Below are positions 1-9,893 of a DNA stretch of 64,000 bases, piece by piece. This stretch comes from Bacillus sp. RO1 (GTDB lineage Bacteria > Bacillota > Bacilli > Bacillales > Bacillaceae_I). Both the position numbers and the translations under genes were made by a program. The notes beneath the pieces are model-generated. The model made no database searches, was not told the DNA's origin, and saw only the letters and a program-made list of their open reading frames with translations. The number at the start of each line of letters is the position of its first letter. Positions within the stretch are counted from its first letter, which is position 1. The stretch covers positions 1 to 64,000 of the forward strand of contig NZ_JAAZWB010000044.1 of the NCBI RefSeq assembly GCF_012524115.1, written 5' to 3'.

Positions 1-14
1 CAATCAACAGCTGG
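1..14 (+). repeat. Tail of a REP-like GC-rich repeat
   Basis: The window opens with CAATCAACAGC, which matches the right end of the full-length REP-like copies further in (for example around 6703-6715). The rest of this copy lies outside the window. Confidence 0.5.
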
Positions 15-54
15 TGCAACCCAAAAAATAAATGTATCTTTTAAACGAAAAAAG

Positions 55-97
55 ACCCGAACTAATTTAAGATTTTAAATTAGTTCGGGTTTTATTT
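55..97. terminator. Bidirectional intrinsic terminator
   Basis: A perfect 14-bp stem (ACCCGAACTAATTT at 55-68 with its complement at 77-90) is preceded by an A-run and followed by TTTTATTT. It can stop transcription from either side. The genes it serves lie left of the window or have been lost. Confidence 0.8.
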
Positions 98-152
98 AGA
101 CTAAAACACTTTTGTCCCAGCCTCTTTTTCGAAGTTATGGAAGTATATATAC

Positions 153-280
153 GATTGATTTCCGTTCCAGGCGCTTGGCTTGCCTGCGGGCGGTCCGTGA
201 GCCTCCTCAGGCTTTGCCTTCCGGGGTCTCACCTGTCCCTTCCTCCCCCGGGCGTCTGCGCGCCTTCCACTCCAATCAAT
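153..280 (+). repeat. REP-like GC-rich intergenic repeat, copy 1
   Basis: GC-rich element starting GATTGATTTCC and ending CTCCAATCAAT, with internal GAGCCTCCTC and GGGGTCTCAC blocks shared by the other copies in the window. The ends are inverted (TTGATT/AATCAA). It can give a spurious reading frame on the + strand, but I see no protein-coding signal. Confidence 0.8.
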
Positions 281-336
281 AGGATGCCTTCTTTCACCTT
301 AAGGCCAAAAAGCTATTTTACCGAGAGGATATTGGT

Positions 337-620
337 GATGAGGACCTCTCTCCTTCTGATTTCTAGTCACTAAGGTCCTCATATGGGCGATGAAAACCTT
401 TCTCCTTCCGATTTCTTGTCACTGATGTCTTCATACGGTCAATGAGGACTTCTCTCCTCCTAATTCCTTGTTACCGAAGTCTTCATACGGATGATGAGGA
501 CCTCTCTCTTCCTGATTTGTTGTCACGGAGGTCTTCATAACAACGATGATGCCATTTCTTCTCTAATTTCTTATCACTAAAGTCTTCACCCCGACGATCA
601 AGAATTTCACTGAGACTATC
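337..620 (-). repeat. 52-bp hairpin repeat array A (5 units plus fragment)
   Basis: Tandem units start at 337, 389, 441, 493 and 545, with a fragment at about 596. Each begins (G/A)ATGAGGAC and ends GTCTTCAT plus a 4-9 nt linker, so each unit can fold into a hairpin. The units are more diverged than in the other arrays and decay towards the DUF3231 terminator on the right. The strand given is the polarity shared with the gene that ends next to the array (DUF3231, minus strand). There is no gene in 98-684 apart from these repeats. Confidence 0.9.
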
Positions 621-644
621 CACAATTTTATTATTTCTTAAGCA

Positions 645-682
645 ATAAAAAAGCCGGGCAGGTAACAGTTTGCCCCGGCTTT
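645..682 (-). terminator. Terminator of the DUF3231 gene
   Basis: AAAGCCGGG pairs with CCCGGCTTT across an 18-nt interior that contains an extra CA/TG pair. Read on the minus strand, the stem is followed by a run of T. It sits directly after the stop codon of the DUF3231 gene. Confidence 0.85.
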
Positions 683-684
683 AC

Positions 685-1671
685 TTATTTCGTGCTTTTT
701 AATGACTGCGGTGGTTCTTCCATCCAACCATTCTTAATCATCAACTGTCCACCATCTTTTGCATAATCAAAAATATCTTTAGCAATCATGGTCATCTTAG
801 TCGGCAGATCTGAACGAAGACTGAATGATGTACCAAGTGCATTACTTGTAAGCCCGAAGCTGCTGAGCAAGTTCGTCAGGTACATCATAAGCTTTTCTGA
901 ATAAGGCGATTCCGTTGACAAAGTTGGATTCCCCCATGCAACTATTGGTGGCTGTATATCACTCTTTAGAAGTATATCGCTGAAAGTATCTATAATTTGT
1001 TTAGCCAATTCTTTTCCTTTTTCAAAGTACTTCTTCACTTCTTTGTCCTCGCTTACCTGTTCAAATCCTCTTAACAACTGAAACCCAAGTACATTGGTTT
1101 CAATACCTTGATACAAGAGAGAGAGTTCTATTGCATTTAAAGGTCTTTTCTCACTGAAAATATTAAAACCTGCCATATAGCCTTCCCCCTTAACGAATTC
1201 CACCTTTTCCGGCATCGGAATCATTGGTGGACGAGTAAGAACCCCATCTTTCAATAAGAATTGAGTCGTTTCGTTATATGTATTTTGCGATACATCCAAA
1301 AATCTTTTATATAACTCGGTGATGTCTTGTCGATAAGACATGCTGACATTTAAGGCGTTAAGACCAATAGTTATTTTCATCATTACTCTTAGGAATAGTG
1401 CATCAAAGTACTGGTCATACAATGGCTTTGTCGACGGTTTTACATCACTTTCGACATACCCGACAGGCAAAACCATATTTTCTCGATTAAAGAGTTCTGT
1501 TAGTTCATTAATAAAATATATTTCTTGATCGTAGTAGGTTTGTACCAAATTGTGTACTTCATTATTTTGATTGTTCGCAAGGAAATGCTCTAATAGCCTG
1601 GCCAGCATCGTTTTCTGTTGAAACGTCATCCATAGATTACCTATTTCAGACGATGACAACTGCTTATCCAT
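685..1671 (-). CDS. DUF3231 family protein
   Basis: A 328-residue soluble, mainly helical protein that I assign to the DUF3231 family, which is widespread in spore-forming Bacillaceae. The sequence looks like two related helical halves: each has a stretch rich in Q/E/L with conserved Tyr and acidic residues (around residues 20-60 and 185-235), and both have the short motif PP(M/I). No signal peptide or membrane segment is seen. The start is supported by GGGAGGGGCAGG just upstream. The gene is monocistronic, with its own terminator. Some family members are discussed as spore-associated proteins, but nothing here proves that role. Confidence 0.8.
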   Translation of the reverse strand: MDKQLSSSEIGNLWMTFQQKTMLARLLEHFLANNQNNEVHNLVQTYYDQEIYFINELTELFNRENMVLPVGYVESDVKPSTKPLYDQYFDALFLRVMMKITIGLNALNVSMSYRQDITELYKRFLDVSQNTYNETTQFLLKDGVLTRPPMIPMPEKVEFVKGEGYMAGFNIFSEKRPLNAIELSLLYQGIETNVLGFQLLRGFEQVSEDKEVKKYFEKGKELAKQIIDTFSDILLKSDIQPPIVAWGNPTLSTESPYSEKLMMYLTNLLSSFGLTSNALGTSFSLRSDLPTKMTMIAKDIFDYAKDGGQLMIKNGWMEEPPQSLKSTK

Positions 1672-1828
1672 TTAGACCTGCCCCTCCCATAAATATTTTT
1701 TTTAGTATATCCTCCAAAAAAGATTGTTATTAAAATTATCATTACTTTTATAGATTGTAGACAACCCTCTCCCTTCCCTTGCATACACATTTAAATAGAA
1801 GACAAGCAAAGGAAAGGGTGAGGTTTTG

Positions 1829-2281
1829 ATGAAATTTTTTGTCATAAAGAAAAGCTTTCTTATTACAATTGTACTTTGTATAATCGCTGGATTTGGAGGA
1901 TGGTATGTTGTCAATACGGGAGGTGTTCCCACCACTGGAAAACCATCTGAAGAAGAAAAACTGGTATTTAACATGATCACTTCTGAATTTAAGACGAAAT
2001 TGGAAGACGGTACAGAAATAGAAGCCTACCGTTTTGACCCTGGTACCATTACCGTACCGAAAGGCAAAGAAATAACTTTAAGTATTTTCGGGGTAAATGG
2101 TAGTGAACATCCATATTCAATTGAAGGAACAGATATTAATGGGGTTATTAAAAAGGGCGAGGAAACTCTAATTGATGTGAAATTTGATAAAGCAGGCGTA
2201 TATAAACTAATTTGTTCCACTCATTCTCACCATAACGGACATCATAGCCCTCCAATGGTGGCTTATATTTACGTCTATTAA
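1829..2281 (+). CDS. Membrane-anchored cupredoxin-domain protein
   Basis: A 150-residue protein with one N-terminal membrane segment or uncleaved signal (residues about 5-25), then a cupredoxin fold like the CuA/plastocyanin group. Likely type-1 copper ligands are the His in SEHPYS, the Cys in LICSTH, a His in the His-rich stretch that follows, and the Met in SPPM. It should sit outside the membrane and carry electrons or bind copper. The His-rich segment before the last ligand (STHSHHNGHH) is longer than usual and may bind extra metal. I prefer the ATG at 1829 over the TTG one codon upstream because of its spacing from GGGTGAGG. No redox partner gene is adjacent. Confidence 0.75.
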   Translation: MKFFVIKKSFLITIVLCIIAGFGGWYVVNTGGVPTTGKPSEEEKLVFNMITSEFKTKLEDGTEIEAYRFDPGTITVPKGKEITLSIFGVNGSEHPYSIEGTDINGVIKKGEETLIDVKFDKAGVYKLICSTHSHHNGHHSPPMVAYIYVY

Positions 2282-2288
2282 ATTCACC

Positions 2289-4041
<1,753 letters not shown>

Positions 4042-4048
4042 AATTGTT

Positions 4049-4079
4049 AAAGGCCCTTTAGAATAAAAGGGCTTTTTTC
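4049..4079 (+). terminator. Terminator of ykpA
   Basis: A hairpin of AGGCCCTTT with AAAGGGCTTT and a six-base loop, followed by six T residues. Confidence 0.8.
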
Positions 4080-4178
4080 AAATTTTGAAACCTTGTTGGC
4101 ATAATTACGTATTAGTACTGTTCACTTTTTACTTATATTATAATGAAGTTATTAACTTTGAATGAATGAGGTGTAGGA

Positions 4179-5282
4179 ATGCCGCAAACGAAGTGGTTTA
4201 AGGTTGGCTATGGAATTATTGTCATACTGTTAATTATTTTCTTAGCATCACTGGTAGATTTTATCTTCACCCCTCTTACCGTGATGATAAGCACATTATT
4301 TGCACCTATCATACTTGCTGGTGTTCTTTACTATTTACTTCGACCGCTTGTAAACCTTGCTGATCGATATGTTCCAAGAGGGTTAGCTATTTTGAGCATA
4401 TACCTTATGTTTATTGGTCTTATTACCTTGTTATTGTTTTTCATTGGTCCTACCTTACAACAACAGGTTAATAGTCTTGTAAAGAATACTCCAGAAATTA
4501 TTAATGATATTAGAAAATACACAATTGAATTGCAGGAAAATGAATATGTTTCAAGGTTTCAGCAGAATGAAATGTTTTCTCTAGAAGAAATATCTGCAAA
4601 GCTTGCTGATAATCTAAATGCTTATGTCACTGCATTTGGATCTAACGTAGTGAATGTGATTAGCGCAATAACCGGTTTTCTAATTTTACTGGTAGTAATT
4701 CCGTTCGTTTTATTTTACATGTTAAAAGATGGCGACAGATTGCCAGATCAAGTAATCAAAATAATACCCCGCCAACATGAACGGGAAGGTAGAAGTGTAC
4801 TTAAAGATATGGATATTGCTTTAAGTTCCTATATACAAGGTCAAATTATTGTCAGTGTATTTGTTGGTGTTTTAATTTATATTGGGTTTCTAATTATCGG
4901 ACTTGAATATTCCCTTGTCTTAGCTTTAATTGCCATGTTTACAAATGTAATACCCTTTATTGGACCATTTATCGGGACCATTCCAAGCGTCATCGTAGCC
5001 TTCTTTGATGAACCTATCATGGCCTTATGGGTACTCTTGGTTGTTGTAATTGTTCAGCAAATAGAGAGCAATTTAATTTCGCCACAGGTTATGGGCAAGA
5101 AATTGGATGTTCACCCATTGACCATCATTTTACTCTTACTAGTCGCAAGCAAATTTGCAGGTTTGCTTGGTCTACTGCTTGCGGTACCAACTTATGCAGT
5201 TTCAAAGGTAATTGTTCTGCATACCATTCGTTTTATCAAGCTTAGAAAAGTAAAAGTAACGGAAGATTCGCTCTATAAATAG
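4179..5282 (+). CDS. yueF: AI-2E family transporter (YueF/PerM type)
   Basis: A 367-residue integral membrane protein of the AI-2E exporter (PerM/TqsA) family. Hydrophobic segments lie near residues 10-60, 70-95, 155-185 and 215-345, with a soluble loop around 100-150. The stretch NVIPFIGPFIGTIPS near residue 255 is a family hallmark, and so is SYIQGQ before it. B. subtilis YueF is nearly the same length. The substrate is unproven; family members have been linked to signal-molecule export or Na+/H+ antiport. The start follows GAGGTGTAGG. No terminator is evident after the gene; instead a short-repeat region begins. Confidence 0.85.
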   Translation: MPQTKWFKVGYGIIVILLIIFLASLVDFIFTPLTVMISTLFAPIILAGVLYYLLRPLVNLADRYVPRGLAILSIYLMFIGLITLLLFFIGPTLQQQVNSLVKNTPEIINDIRKYTIELQENEYVSRFQQNEMFSLEEISAKLADNLNAYVTAFGSNVVNVISAITGFLILLVVIPFVLFYMLKDGDRLPDQVIKIIPRQHEREGRSVLKDMDIALSSYIQGQIIVSVFVGVLIYIGFLIIGLEYSLVLALIAMFTNVIPFIGPFIGTIPSVIVAFFDEPIMALWVLLVVVIVQQIESNLISPQVMGKKLDVHPLTIILLLLVASKFAGLLGLLLAVPTYAVSKVIVLHTIRFIKLRKVKVTEDSLYK

Positions 5283-5359
5283 GATAAATGGGGTCTTGAG
5301 CACGGATGACGGAGGTCAACGCTGGTCATGGGGACAGATATCGGGGGCAACGCGCCAAT

Positions 5360-5568
5360 TGTCCGAAGTTTATTGAAAGTTGACCAAAGGTTATCCGATT
5401 TTGACCGAAGTTTTGGCAAAGTTGACCGAAGTTTTTCAAAAGTTGACCAAACGAAATTTTTAGTTGTCCAAAGGTAGTTGAAAGTTGACCGAACACGCAT
5501 TTCAAATGTCCGAACCCCCTCCTAAACCATGAGAAAATTGTCCGAACAAAGACTCGAAATGACCGAAC
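5360..5568. repeat. 21-bp periodic direct-repeat array (core TGWCCRAA)
   Basis: The octamer TG(A/T)CC(G/A)AA occurs at 5360, 5381, 5402, 5423, 5444, 5465, 5486 and 5507, exactly 21 bp apart, and again at 5539 and 5560 after an 11-bp phase jump. The DNA between cores is AT-rich and resembles AGTTTT or AAAAGT. Reading frames through it encode only the heptad repeat itself, so I do not call a gene. It is the main content of the 5283-5777 gap. Confidence 0.9.
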
Positions 5569-5653
5569 GATTCAAAACCCTCATCAAAGAGAGGGTTTCC
5601 ACCTGTTTTTTGTACAAATTAGGTCCAATAACAACAATACCGGCACTCCCCCC

Positions 5654-5705
5654 AAAAAGCATGTCATGCAAAGTTTATCTCACTTTCATGGCATGCTTTT
5701 TTATT
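5654..5705. terminator. Terminator-like hairpin
   Basis: AAAAAGCATG-T-CATG on the left and CATG-G-CATGCTTTTTT on the right form an imperfect stem with extra AAAG/CTTT pairing inside. The A-run and T-run make it plausible in both directions. It may be the distal terminator of yueF, beyond the 21-bp array. Confidence 0.6.
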
Positions 5706-5733
5706 GGAAAAAAGTACTTATAGTTGTTATGAT
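5704..5733 (+). promoter_or_regulatory. Promoter of the hemolysin III gene
   Basis: TTGGAA and TATGAT with an 18-bp spacer, ending about 54 bp before the chosen start codon. Confidence 0.5.
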
Positions 5734-5786
5734 AGATAAGAACATTTTAGTTTAGTTCATTAAACGACAAAAGTGAGATGATAAAC

Positions 5787-6434
5787 ATGGCTCAAACACA
5801 TACCTTTTCAAAAGGAGAAGAAATTGCCAATACAATAACTCATGGTATTGGCATATTAACCAGTATTGCAGCTCTAGTATTATTGATAGTGTTCTCTGCT
5901 ATCAACGGGACTGCCCTGCACTTGACTACTTTTATCGTTTACGGTGTAACCATGATAATGCTTTATACAGCCTCTACCTTATTACATGCATTGCCTAAGG
6001 GCAAAGCTAAAAATGTTTTTGAAATTCTTGATCATTCATCGATTTACTTTTTTATTGCGGGAAGCTACACTCCCATTACCCTTATTATTATGGATGGTGC
6101 CCTAGGCTGGACACTTTTTGGAATAGTATGGGGCCTGGCTATAGCGGGAACGGTTTTTAAAGTGTTCTTTGTAAAAAGATTTATTCTGGCTTCTACCCTT
6201 CTGTATGTATTGATGGGCTGGCTTGCTGTGTTTGGTTGGAATGATATTACTTCTACTGTGGGGACTGGCGGTATAGCCTTTCTTGTTGCTGGTGGGGTTG
6301 TTTATAGTTTAGGAGCAGTTTTTTATGTTTGGCGAGCGTTTCCGTATCATCATGCGGTTTGGCATGTTTTTGTATTAGGCGGAACTGTTTTGCATTTCTT
6401 TTTTGTTTTGTTATATGTGTTGCCTATACAATAG
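5787..6434 (+). CDS. yplQ: Hemolysin III family protein (PAQR-like)
   Basis: A 215-residue, seven-helix membrane protein of the hemolysin III/PAQR family. Diagnostic motifs are the N-terminal EEIANTITHGIG, the LYTASTLLHA segment with its His, ILDHSSIYFFIAGSYTP, and the C-terminal HHAVWHVFV with His residues thought to bind zinc in PAQR relatives. A role in cytolysis is not established for chromosomal Bacillus members. I place the start at the second ATG because AAGTGAG stands 9 bp before it, while it would touch the first ATG (5778). It is followed by a repeat-rich gap without a clear terminator. Confidence 0.88.
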   Translation: MAQTHTFSKGEEIANTITHGIGILTSIAALVLLIVFSAINGTALHLTTFIVYGVTMIMLYTASTLLHALPKGKAKNVFEILDHSSIYFFIAGSYTPITLIIMDGALGWTLFGIVWGLAIAGTVFKVFFVKRFILASTLLYVLMGWLAVFGWNDITSTVGTGGIAFLVAGGVVYSLGAVFYVWRAFPYHHAVWHVFVLGGTVLHFFFVLLYVLPIQ

Positions 6435-6471
6435 GCTGTCCCATAAAAGAATCCACTGGAAAAGTTTAGAC

Positions 6472-6539
6472 ACCGCTGTTGATTTCCACAAATGGCTTCG
6501 CTTTCCTAGGGGCGGTGCTTGAGCCTCCTCGCTTTGCTG
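6472..6539 (+). repeat. REP-like repeat copy 2, left half (interrupted)
   Basis: This is the left half of a REP-like copy, from CACCGCTGTTGATTTCC to CCTCGCTTTGCTG. The matching right half resumes at 6756. Removing the sequence between them restores a full-length copy with one GCTTTGCTG. Confidence 0.85.
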
Positions 6540-6755
6540 GAGGCCACTGAAAAAGTCTTGATTTTAGTATTTTTATAAACACCGCTGTTGATTTCCGCAA
6601 ATAGCTTCGCTTTCCTAGGGGCTGACGTGAGCCTCCTCGGCTACGCCTGCGGGGTCTCCACCTAGCGCTATCCCCCTCAGGAGTCTTCGCCTTTTGCTCC
6701 AATCAACAGCTAGGAATCAATAAATACTTTACGTTATCAGTTTTTCAGTGGCCTC
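6540..6755. mobile_element. 216-bp MITE-like insertion with 15-bp inverted ends
   Basis: The element begins GAGGCCACTGAAAAA and ends with the exact reverse complement (6741-6755). It is flanked by a 9-bp direct repeat, GCTTTGCTG, at 6531-6539 and 6756-6764. It has no transposase frame, so it would have been moved in trans. Inside it lies a second complete REP-like copy (about 6578-6716). The family of the mobilising transposase cannot be told from the sequence. Confidence 0.8.
6578..6716 (+). repeat. REP-like repeat copy 3 (inside the MITE-like element)
   Basis: A complete copy from ACACCGCTGTTGATTTCC to CTCCAATCAACAGC with the usual GAGCCTCCTCGG and GCGGGGTCTCC blocks. It makes up most of the interior of the 216-bp insertion. 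Confidence 0.85.
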
Positions 6756-6832
6756 GCTTTGCTGCGGGGTCTCAAGCTACTGCTATCTCCCTTAGGAGTC
6801 TTCGCCTTTTACTACAATCCACAGCTAGAAAA
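6756..6832 (+). repeat. REP-like repeat copy 2, right half
   Basis: Starts with the duplicated GCTTTGCTG and continues GCGGGGTCTCAAGC to the end CAATCCACAGC, completing the copy that began at 6472. Confidence 0.85.
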
Positions 6833-6882
6833 TACTAAGTACAAGATATTTCAGTTTATCAGGGGCTTCCCAAAAGCATTTT

Positions 6883-8313
6883 TTAGTAAGTTGTGAATCT
6901 GAATATTTTTTGTAGGCGGTACATGGCTTTTTTTACGATAGGCATTTCATCTTTATAGGTTTCGTAAGGGAGGGTATATATCTCGTCCTCGTTGCTCCAT
7001 AACCTTAGGAAATAATCATCCATATCCTTCATTACTTGCTCCTTGTTATTGGCAGTTATCTTTATATCCGTTTCCAAATTGAGATCGTAGAGATTTCTTC
7101 TTGTAAAATTTGCAGACCCTCCGATAATGGTGGACTCTTCTGCTCGATTGAAATAGATCATTTTAGGGTGGTATTGTTCTCCTTGGGTGTTGTACCATTT
7201 TAATTCAATATTCCCTTGCCCTTCTTCTAACAGCTCTGCTGCAACAGGTCGATTCGGGAGACCTATTTTCTGTTGACCAAATGCATGTTCATTAGGATCA
7301 AGAATTAAATTAACGGTCACTCCCCGGTCTGCAGCGTCAATAAGTTCCTCAATAATCTTTCTTTCCGCCAGATAGAACATCCCTACCCAGATTTCTTCTT
7401 TATCTTTGGATTTTCTTATTTCTTTAAGGACATGATTTAATATTTTCCTCTCCGTTAACAGTTGAACTGCAATGTCACCTTCCTCTGTCTGTCCTCCATT
7501 GTATTTTGGTAAACCGCCACCCCCAGAAAAATCAAGGATTGCCTGTTCCGTTTTTAAAATATCAGCAATAATATTTCCAGAAACTTCAAAGGCGGTATTT
7601 GAATGCAGTCCACTAGCATCATGTGGGTTGGCTGAAGAGATGATGGCTGTTTTATCTGTCGCAATTACCTTTCTGTGGTTTGCTTTTATGTTTAAAAGTT
7701 TCAAATAAGAACGGACGGTTGTATCAGGTGCATCTTCTGCCATTGGGTTCTTGATCCAGCCAGAACCACCTTGACCAAACCATTGAAAGAACACTCGCCA
7801 GATTCCAGAATATAGCGGATTGGAATCTCGCAACACCTTCACATTCGTCTCGATGACTCTTATTCCGTTTTCTTCTAACATTGACAACTCTTCCGCCTCA
7901 TGTGATCCGTAAGTTGTATTGATTTCATCGGTGATGAATACAATATCTACATCTGGGTTCTCCTTCTTTTTAGAAATAAGACTTTCCATCAAGTTGGAGC
8001 TTAACGGAGGGTAATCCATTTCTCCATCATGATATCCATTGAATAAGAACATGTCTATTACAATAAACTCTTCTGCATCATCAATTATTTGAAAAATGCG
8101 ATCAAATATCTTATGTTCCTTTTGAAGGTTATCCTTGTCTCCATATGTAAGATCATAGAGAAAACTCACTTCAGATACGTAGTGGACATCACCTTCGTAG
8201 GATACTCCTTCTGGCAATGGCTTATAACTATGATAGACACTTGTAAGTATTACAATTAAGATGAGTATTAGTATAATGGTCAGAAGTTTATTTTTCTTTA
8301 TCCAGTTCTTCAT
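6883..8313 (-). CDS. Phospholipase D-like (cardiolipin synthase-like) membrane protein
   Basis: A 476-residue protein with one N-terminal membrane anchor (residues about 8-26) and two phospholipase D half-sites. The first reads NHRKVIATDK...SSANPHD and the second YHPKMIYF...GGSANFTRRN: the H-x-K residues, the downstream S/N and the GSAN signature are all present. Such enzymes transfer phosphatidyl groups or cleave phosphodiesters. It is close in length to cardiolipin synthases but has a single anchor and the spacing differs, so the substrate is open. The start at 8313 is chosen because CTAGGGGGAACAAT precedes it. It lies downstream of the dehydrogenase gene on the same strand, 51 bp away, and may be co-transcribed. 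Confidence 0.82.
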   Translation of the reverse strand: MKNWIKKNKLLTIILILILIVILTSVYHSYKPLPEGVSYEGDVHYVSEVSFLYDLTYGDKDNLQKEHKIFDRIFQIIDDAEEFIVIDMFLFNGYHDGEMDYPPLSSNLMESLISKKKENPDVDIVFITDEINTTYGSHEAEELSMLEENGIRVIETNVKVLRDSNPLYSGIWRVFFQWFGQGGSGWIKNPMAEDAPDTTVRSYLKLLNIKANHRKVIATDKTAIISSANPHDASGLHSNTAFEVSGNIIADILKTEQAILDFSGGGGLPKYNGGQTEEGDIAVQLLTERKILNHVLKEIRKSKDKEEIWVGMFYLAERKIIEELIDAADRGVTVNLILDPNEHAFGQQKIGLPNRPVAAELLEEGQGNIELKWYNTQGEQYHPKMIYFNRAEESTIIGGSANFTRRNLYDLNLETDIKITANNKEQVMKDMDDYFLRLWSNEDEIYTLPYETYKDEMPIVKKAMYRLQKIFRFTTY

Positions 8314-8364
8314 ATTGTTCCCCCTAGAATATTGGCAAAAGATCAACTAAAAATCTTTTTTTAG

Positions 8365-9477
8365 TTAATCAAACGATAGGTCCAGTTTGATCAGTTGGTC
8401 ATCTTCTGGGACAGGATTTCCTCTCCCATCTGTGTTATTGGTTATAAAGTAGATGGAATCCCCCTCCTTCCACACATCCCTAAGTCGGCCATTATCTTTC
8501 CAAATTACAGATTGTTGGTTGGAGCTAATGTCGAAAGCTCTCACCATTTCACCTCTTAGGTTTGCTACAAACAGAACTCCATTCTCAACAACAATGCCAG
8601 ATGGAGCCCAAGTATCAGTACCAGAGTTAAATAGAGGCGGTTCTACTTCTTCAGCATGGTCTTCTCCTGTATAAGTTGGCCACCCATAGTTCTTGCCTTT
8701 TTTTATAATATTGATTTCATCAAAAGCAGATGGGCCATGCTCTGATGCATACATCTCACCTGTTTCTATGTCCCATGCTAACCCTTGAGGATTTCGATGG
8801 CCGTAACTGTAAACATAGGATCCTGTAAACGGATTATCTTCGGGAGCCGTTCCATCCAAGTTCATGCGGAGAATGCTCCCAGTGATCAGCTCTTTGTTCT
8901 GTGCAGTCTCGGGTTTATTGGCATCTCCGACTGTTATATATAACTTGTTATCTGGTCCGATTTTAACCCGTCCGCCATTGTGATAAATTGCTCCATCGAT
9001 GTCTTCCAACAGAACTCCTGCTTCCTTCCATATTGTTCCGTCATATTTCAACGTTACAATCCTATTCTTCACTCTCTCTTCAGTCCCATATGAATGATAG
9101 GCAAACGCGAGTCCGTTCTCTTGAAAGTCAGGATGTAGTTCCATGCCAAGCAATCCGCCCTCACCATAGACCAATAACGGTTTTTTCAGCTGGATATCTT
9201 CCCTTGTCATGCCTTCTTTATTTATTTTTACAATCTTACCGGTTCTTTCAGTAATGAAAAATGTATCTCCTGATTTAGCAATAGACCAAGGTACGTTTAA
9301 ATTGGTCGCTATTACTTCTTTATTCGTGATGCTGAATTCTTGATTTTCTACATCTTTTTCAGGTGATGTGTTCGTTTCTAGCACTTCATTTTCACTTTCC
9401 TTTTTCGGTTCCACCACAGGAGTACAACCTGTGAAAAACATAGACAGCAAGGTTATTGTTAACATAAAAACTCTCAA
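8365..9477 (-). CDS. PQQ-dependent sugar dehydrogenase-type lipoprotein
   Basis: A 370-residue secreted lipoprotein of the glucose/sorbosone dehydrogenase (GSDH) six-bladed propeller family. The N-terminus is a lipoprotein signal with lipobox FTGC (Cys near residue 18), followed by a Glu/Asn/Ser-rich linker to about residue 50. Family motifs are NLNVPWS, YHNGGRVKIGPD, YGHRNPQGLAW, SEHGP, GKNYGWPTY and WAPSG. Members oxidise aldoses using bound PQQ and calcium at the cell surface; no PQQ biosynthesis genes are seen here, so the cofactor may be scavenged or the protein may have another role. It is probably the first gene of a two-gene unit with the phospholipase D-like gene. Confidence 0.85.
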   Translation of the reverse strand: MRVFMLTITLLSMFFTGCTPVVEPKKESENEVLETNTSPEKDVENQEFSITNKEVIATNLNVPWSIAKSGDTFFITERTGKIVKINKEGMTREDIQLKKPLLVYGEGGLLGMELHPDFQENGLAFAYHSYGTEERVKNRIVTLKYDGTIWKEAGVLLEDIDGAIYHNGGRVKIGPDNKLYITVGDANKPETAQNKELITGSILRMNLDGTAPEDNPFTGSYVYSYGHRNPQGLAWDIETGEMYASEHGPSAFDEINIIKKGKNYGWPTYTGEDHAEEVEPPLFNSGTDTWAPSGIVVENGVLFVANLRGEMVRAFDISSNQQSVIWKDNGRLRDVWKEGDSIYFITNNTDGRGNPVPEDDQLIKLDLSFD

Positions 9478-9544
9478 AATAAAGTCACCCCTCTACTCTT
9501 TTCCCCTCATCTTTCAAGTCTAATCCAAATAAAGAATGAAAATA

Positions 9545-9575
9545 CAAAAAAAAACAAGACGTGTTTCCGCCTTGT
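9545..9575 (-). terminator. Imperfect terminator of the small DUF6501-like gene
   Basis: Read on the minus strand, ACAAGGCG and CGTCTTGT form an imperfect hairpin followed by a run of nine T. Confidence 0.5.
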
Positions 9576-9586
9576 CTCTTCGTGCC

Positions 9587-9790
9587 TTATGCTTTTTCAA
9601 AATAGGTTTTATAATATCCACCAATGTGGCCGCTGTTGTCTTTTACGAATATAAACTCTTCCGTTTCATTTTTCACTTCGTACGTTTTTCCAACAGTCAG
9701 CATATTGCTCACTAGATATTTTTTTGCATCTGTATGTACACAATTAACATGCTGTACAGTTTCTTTTTTATCCCAAGAATTATGTATCAT
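9587..9790 (-). CDS. Small conserved protein, DUF6501-like
   Basis: A 67-residue basic/acidic mixed protein beginning MIHNSWDKKET, with conserved CVHTDAKKY, GKTYEVKNETEEF and a C-terminal GGYYKTYF. It looks like a small beta-rich domain and I assign it to the DUF6501 group from the pattern; the function is unknown. The start at 9790 follows GGTGGAGGTG; an in-frame extension of ten residues upstream would read through this ribosome binding site and is not supported. It is divergent from the methyltransferase gene at 9894. Confidence 0.7.
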   Translation of the reverse strand: MIHNSWDKKETVQHVNCVHTDAKKYLVSNMLTVGKTYEVKNETEEFIFVKDNSGHIGGYYKTYFEKA

Positions 9791-9893
9791 TTGCTTTGCA
9801 CCTCCACCATTATCTCTCAACTATTTTACCTCATCTTTTCTCAATGAACAAACACAACTGTTCCTTCATATGATTAGATGAGGTGAAAAATGA

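Noticed and set aside
137-373. Short frame in the first REP-like repeat
   Set aside because: GC-rich repeat translation joined to a 52-bp unit; no coding signal.
5273-5500. Minus-strand frame encoding a heptad-repeat peptide
   Set aside because: Arises from the 21-bp periodic array (21 bp = seven codons); no ribosome binding site and it overlaps the end of yueF.
6540-6755. Remnant of a transposase gene inside the inverted-repeat element
   Set aside because: The interior is a REP-like repeat and AT-rich flanks; no frame resembles a transposase.
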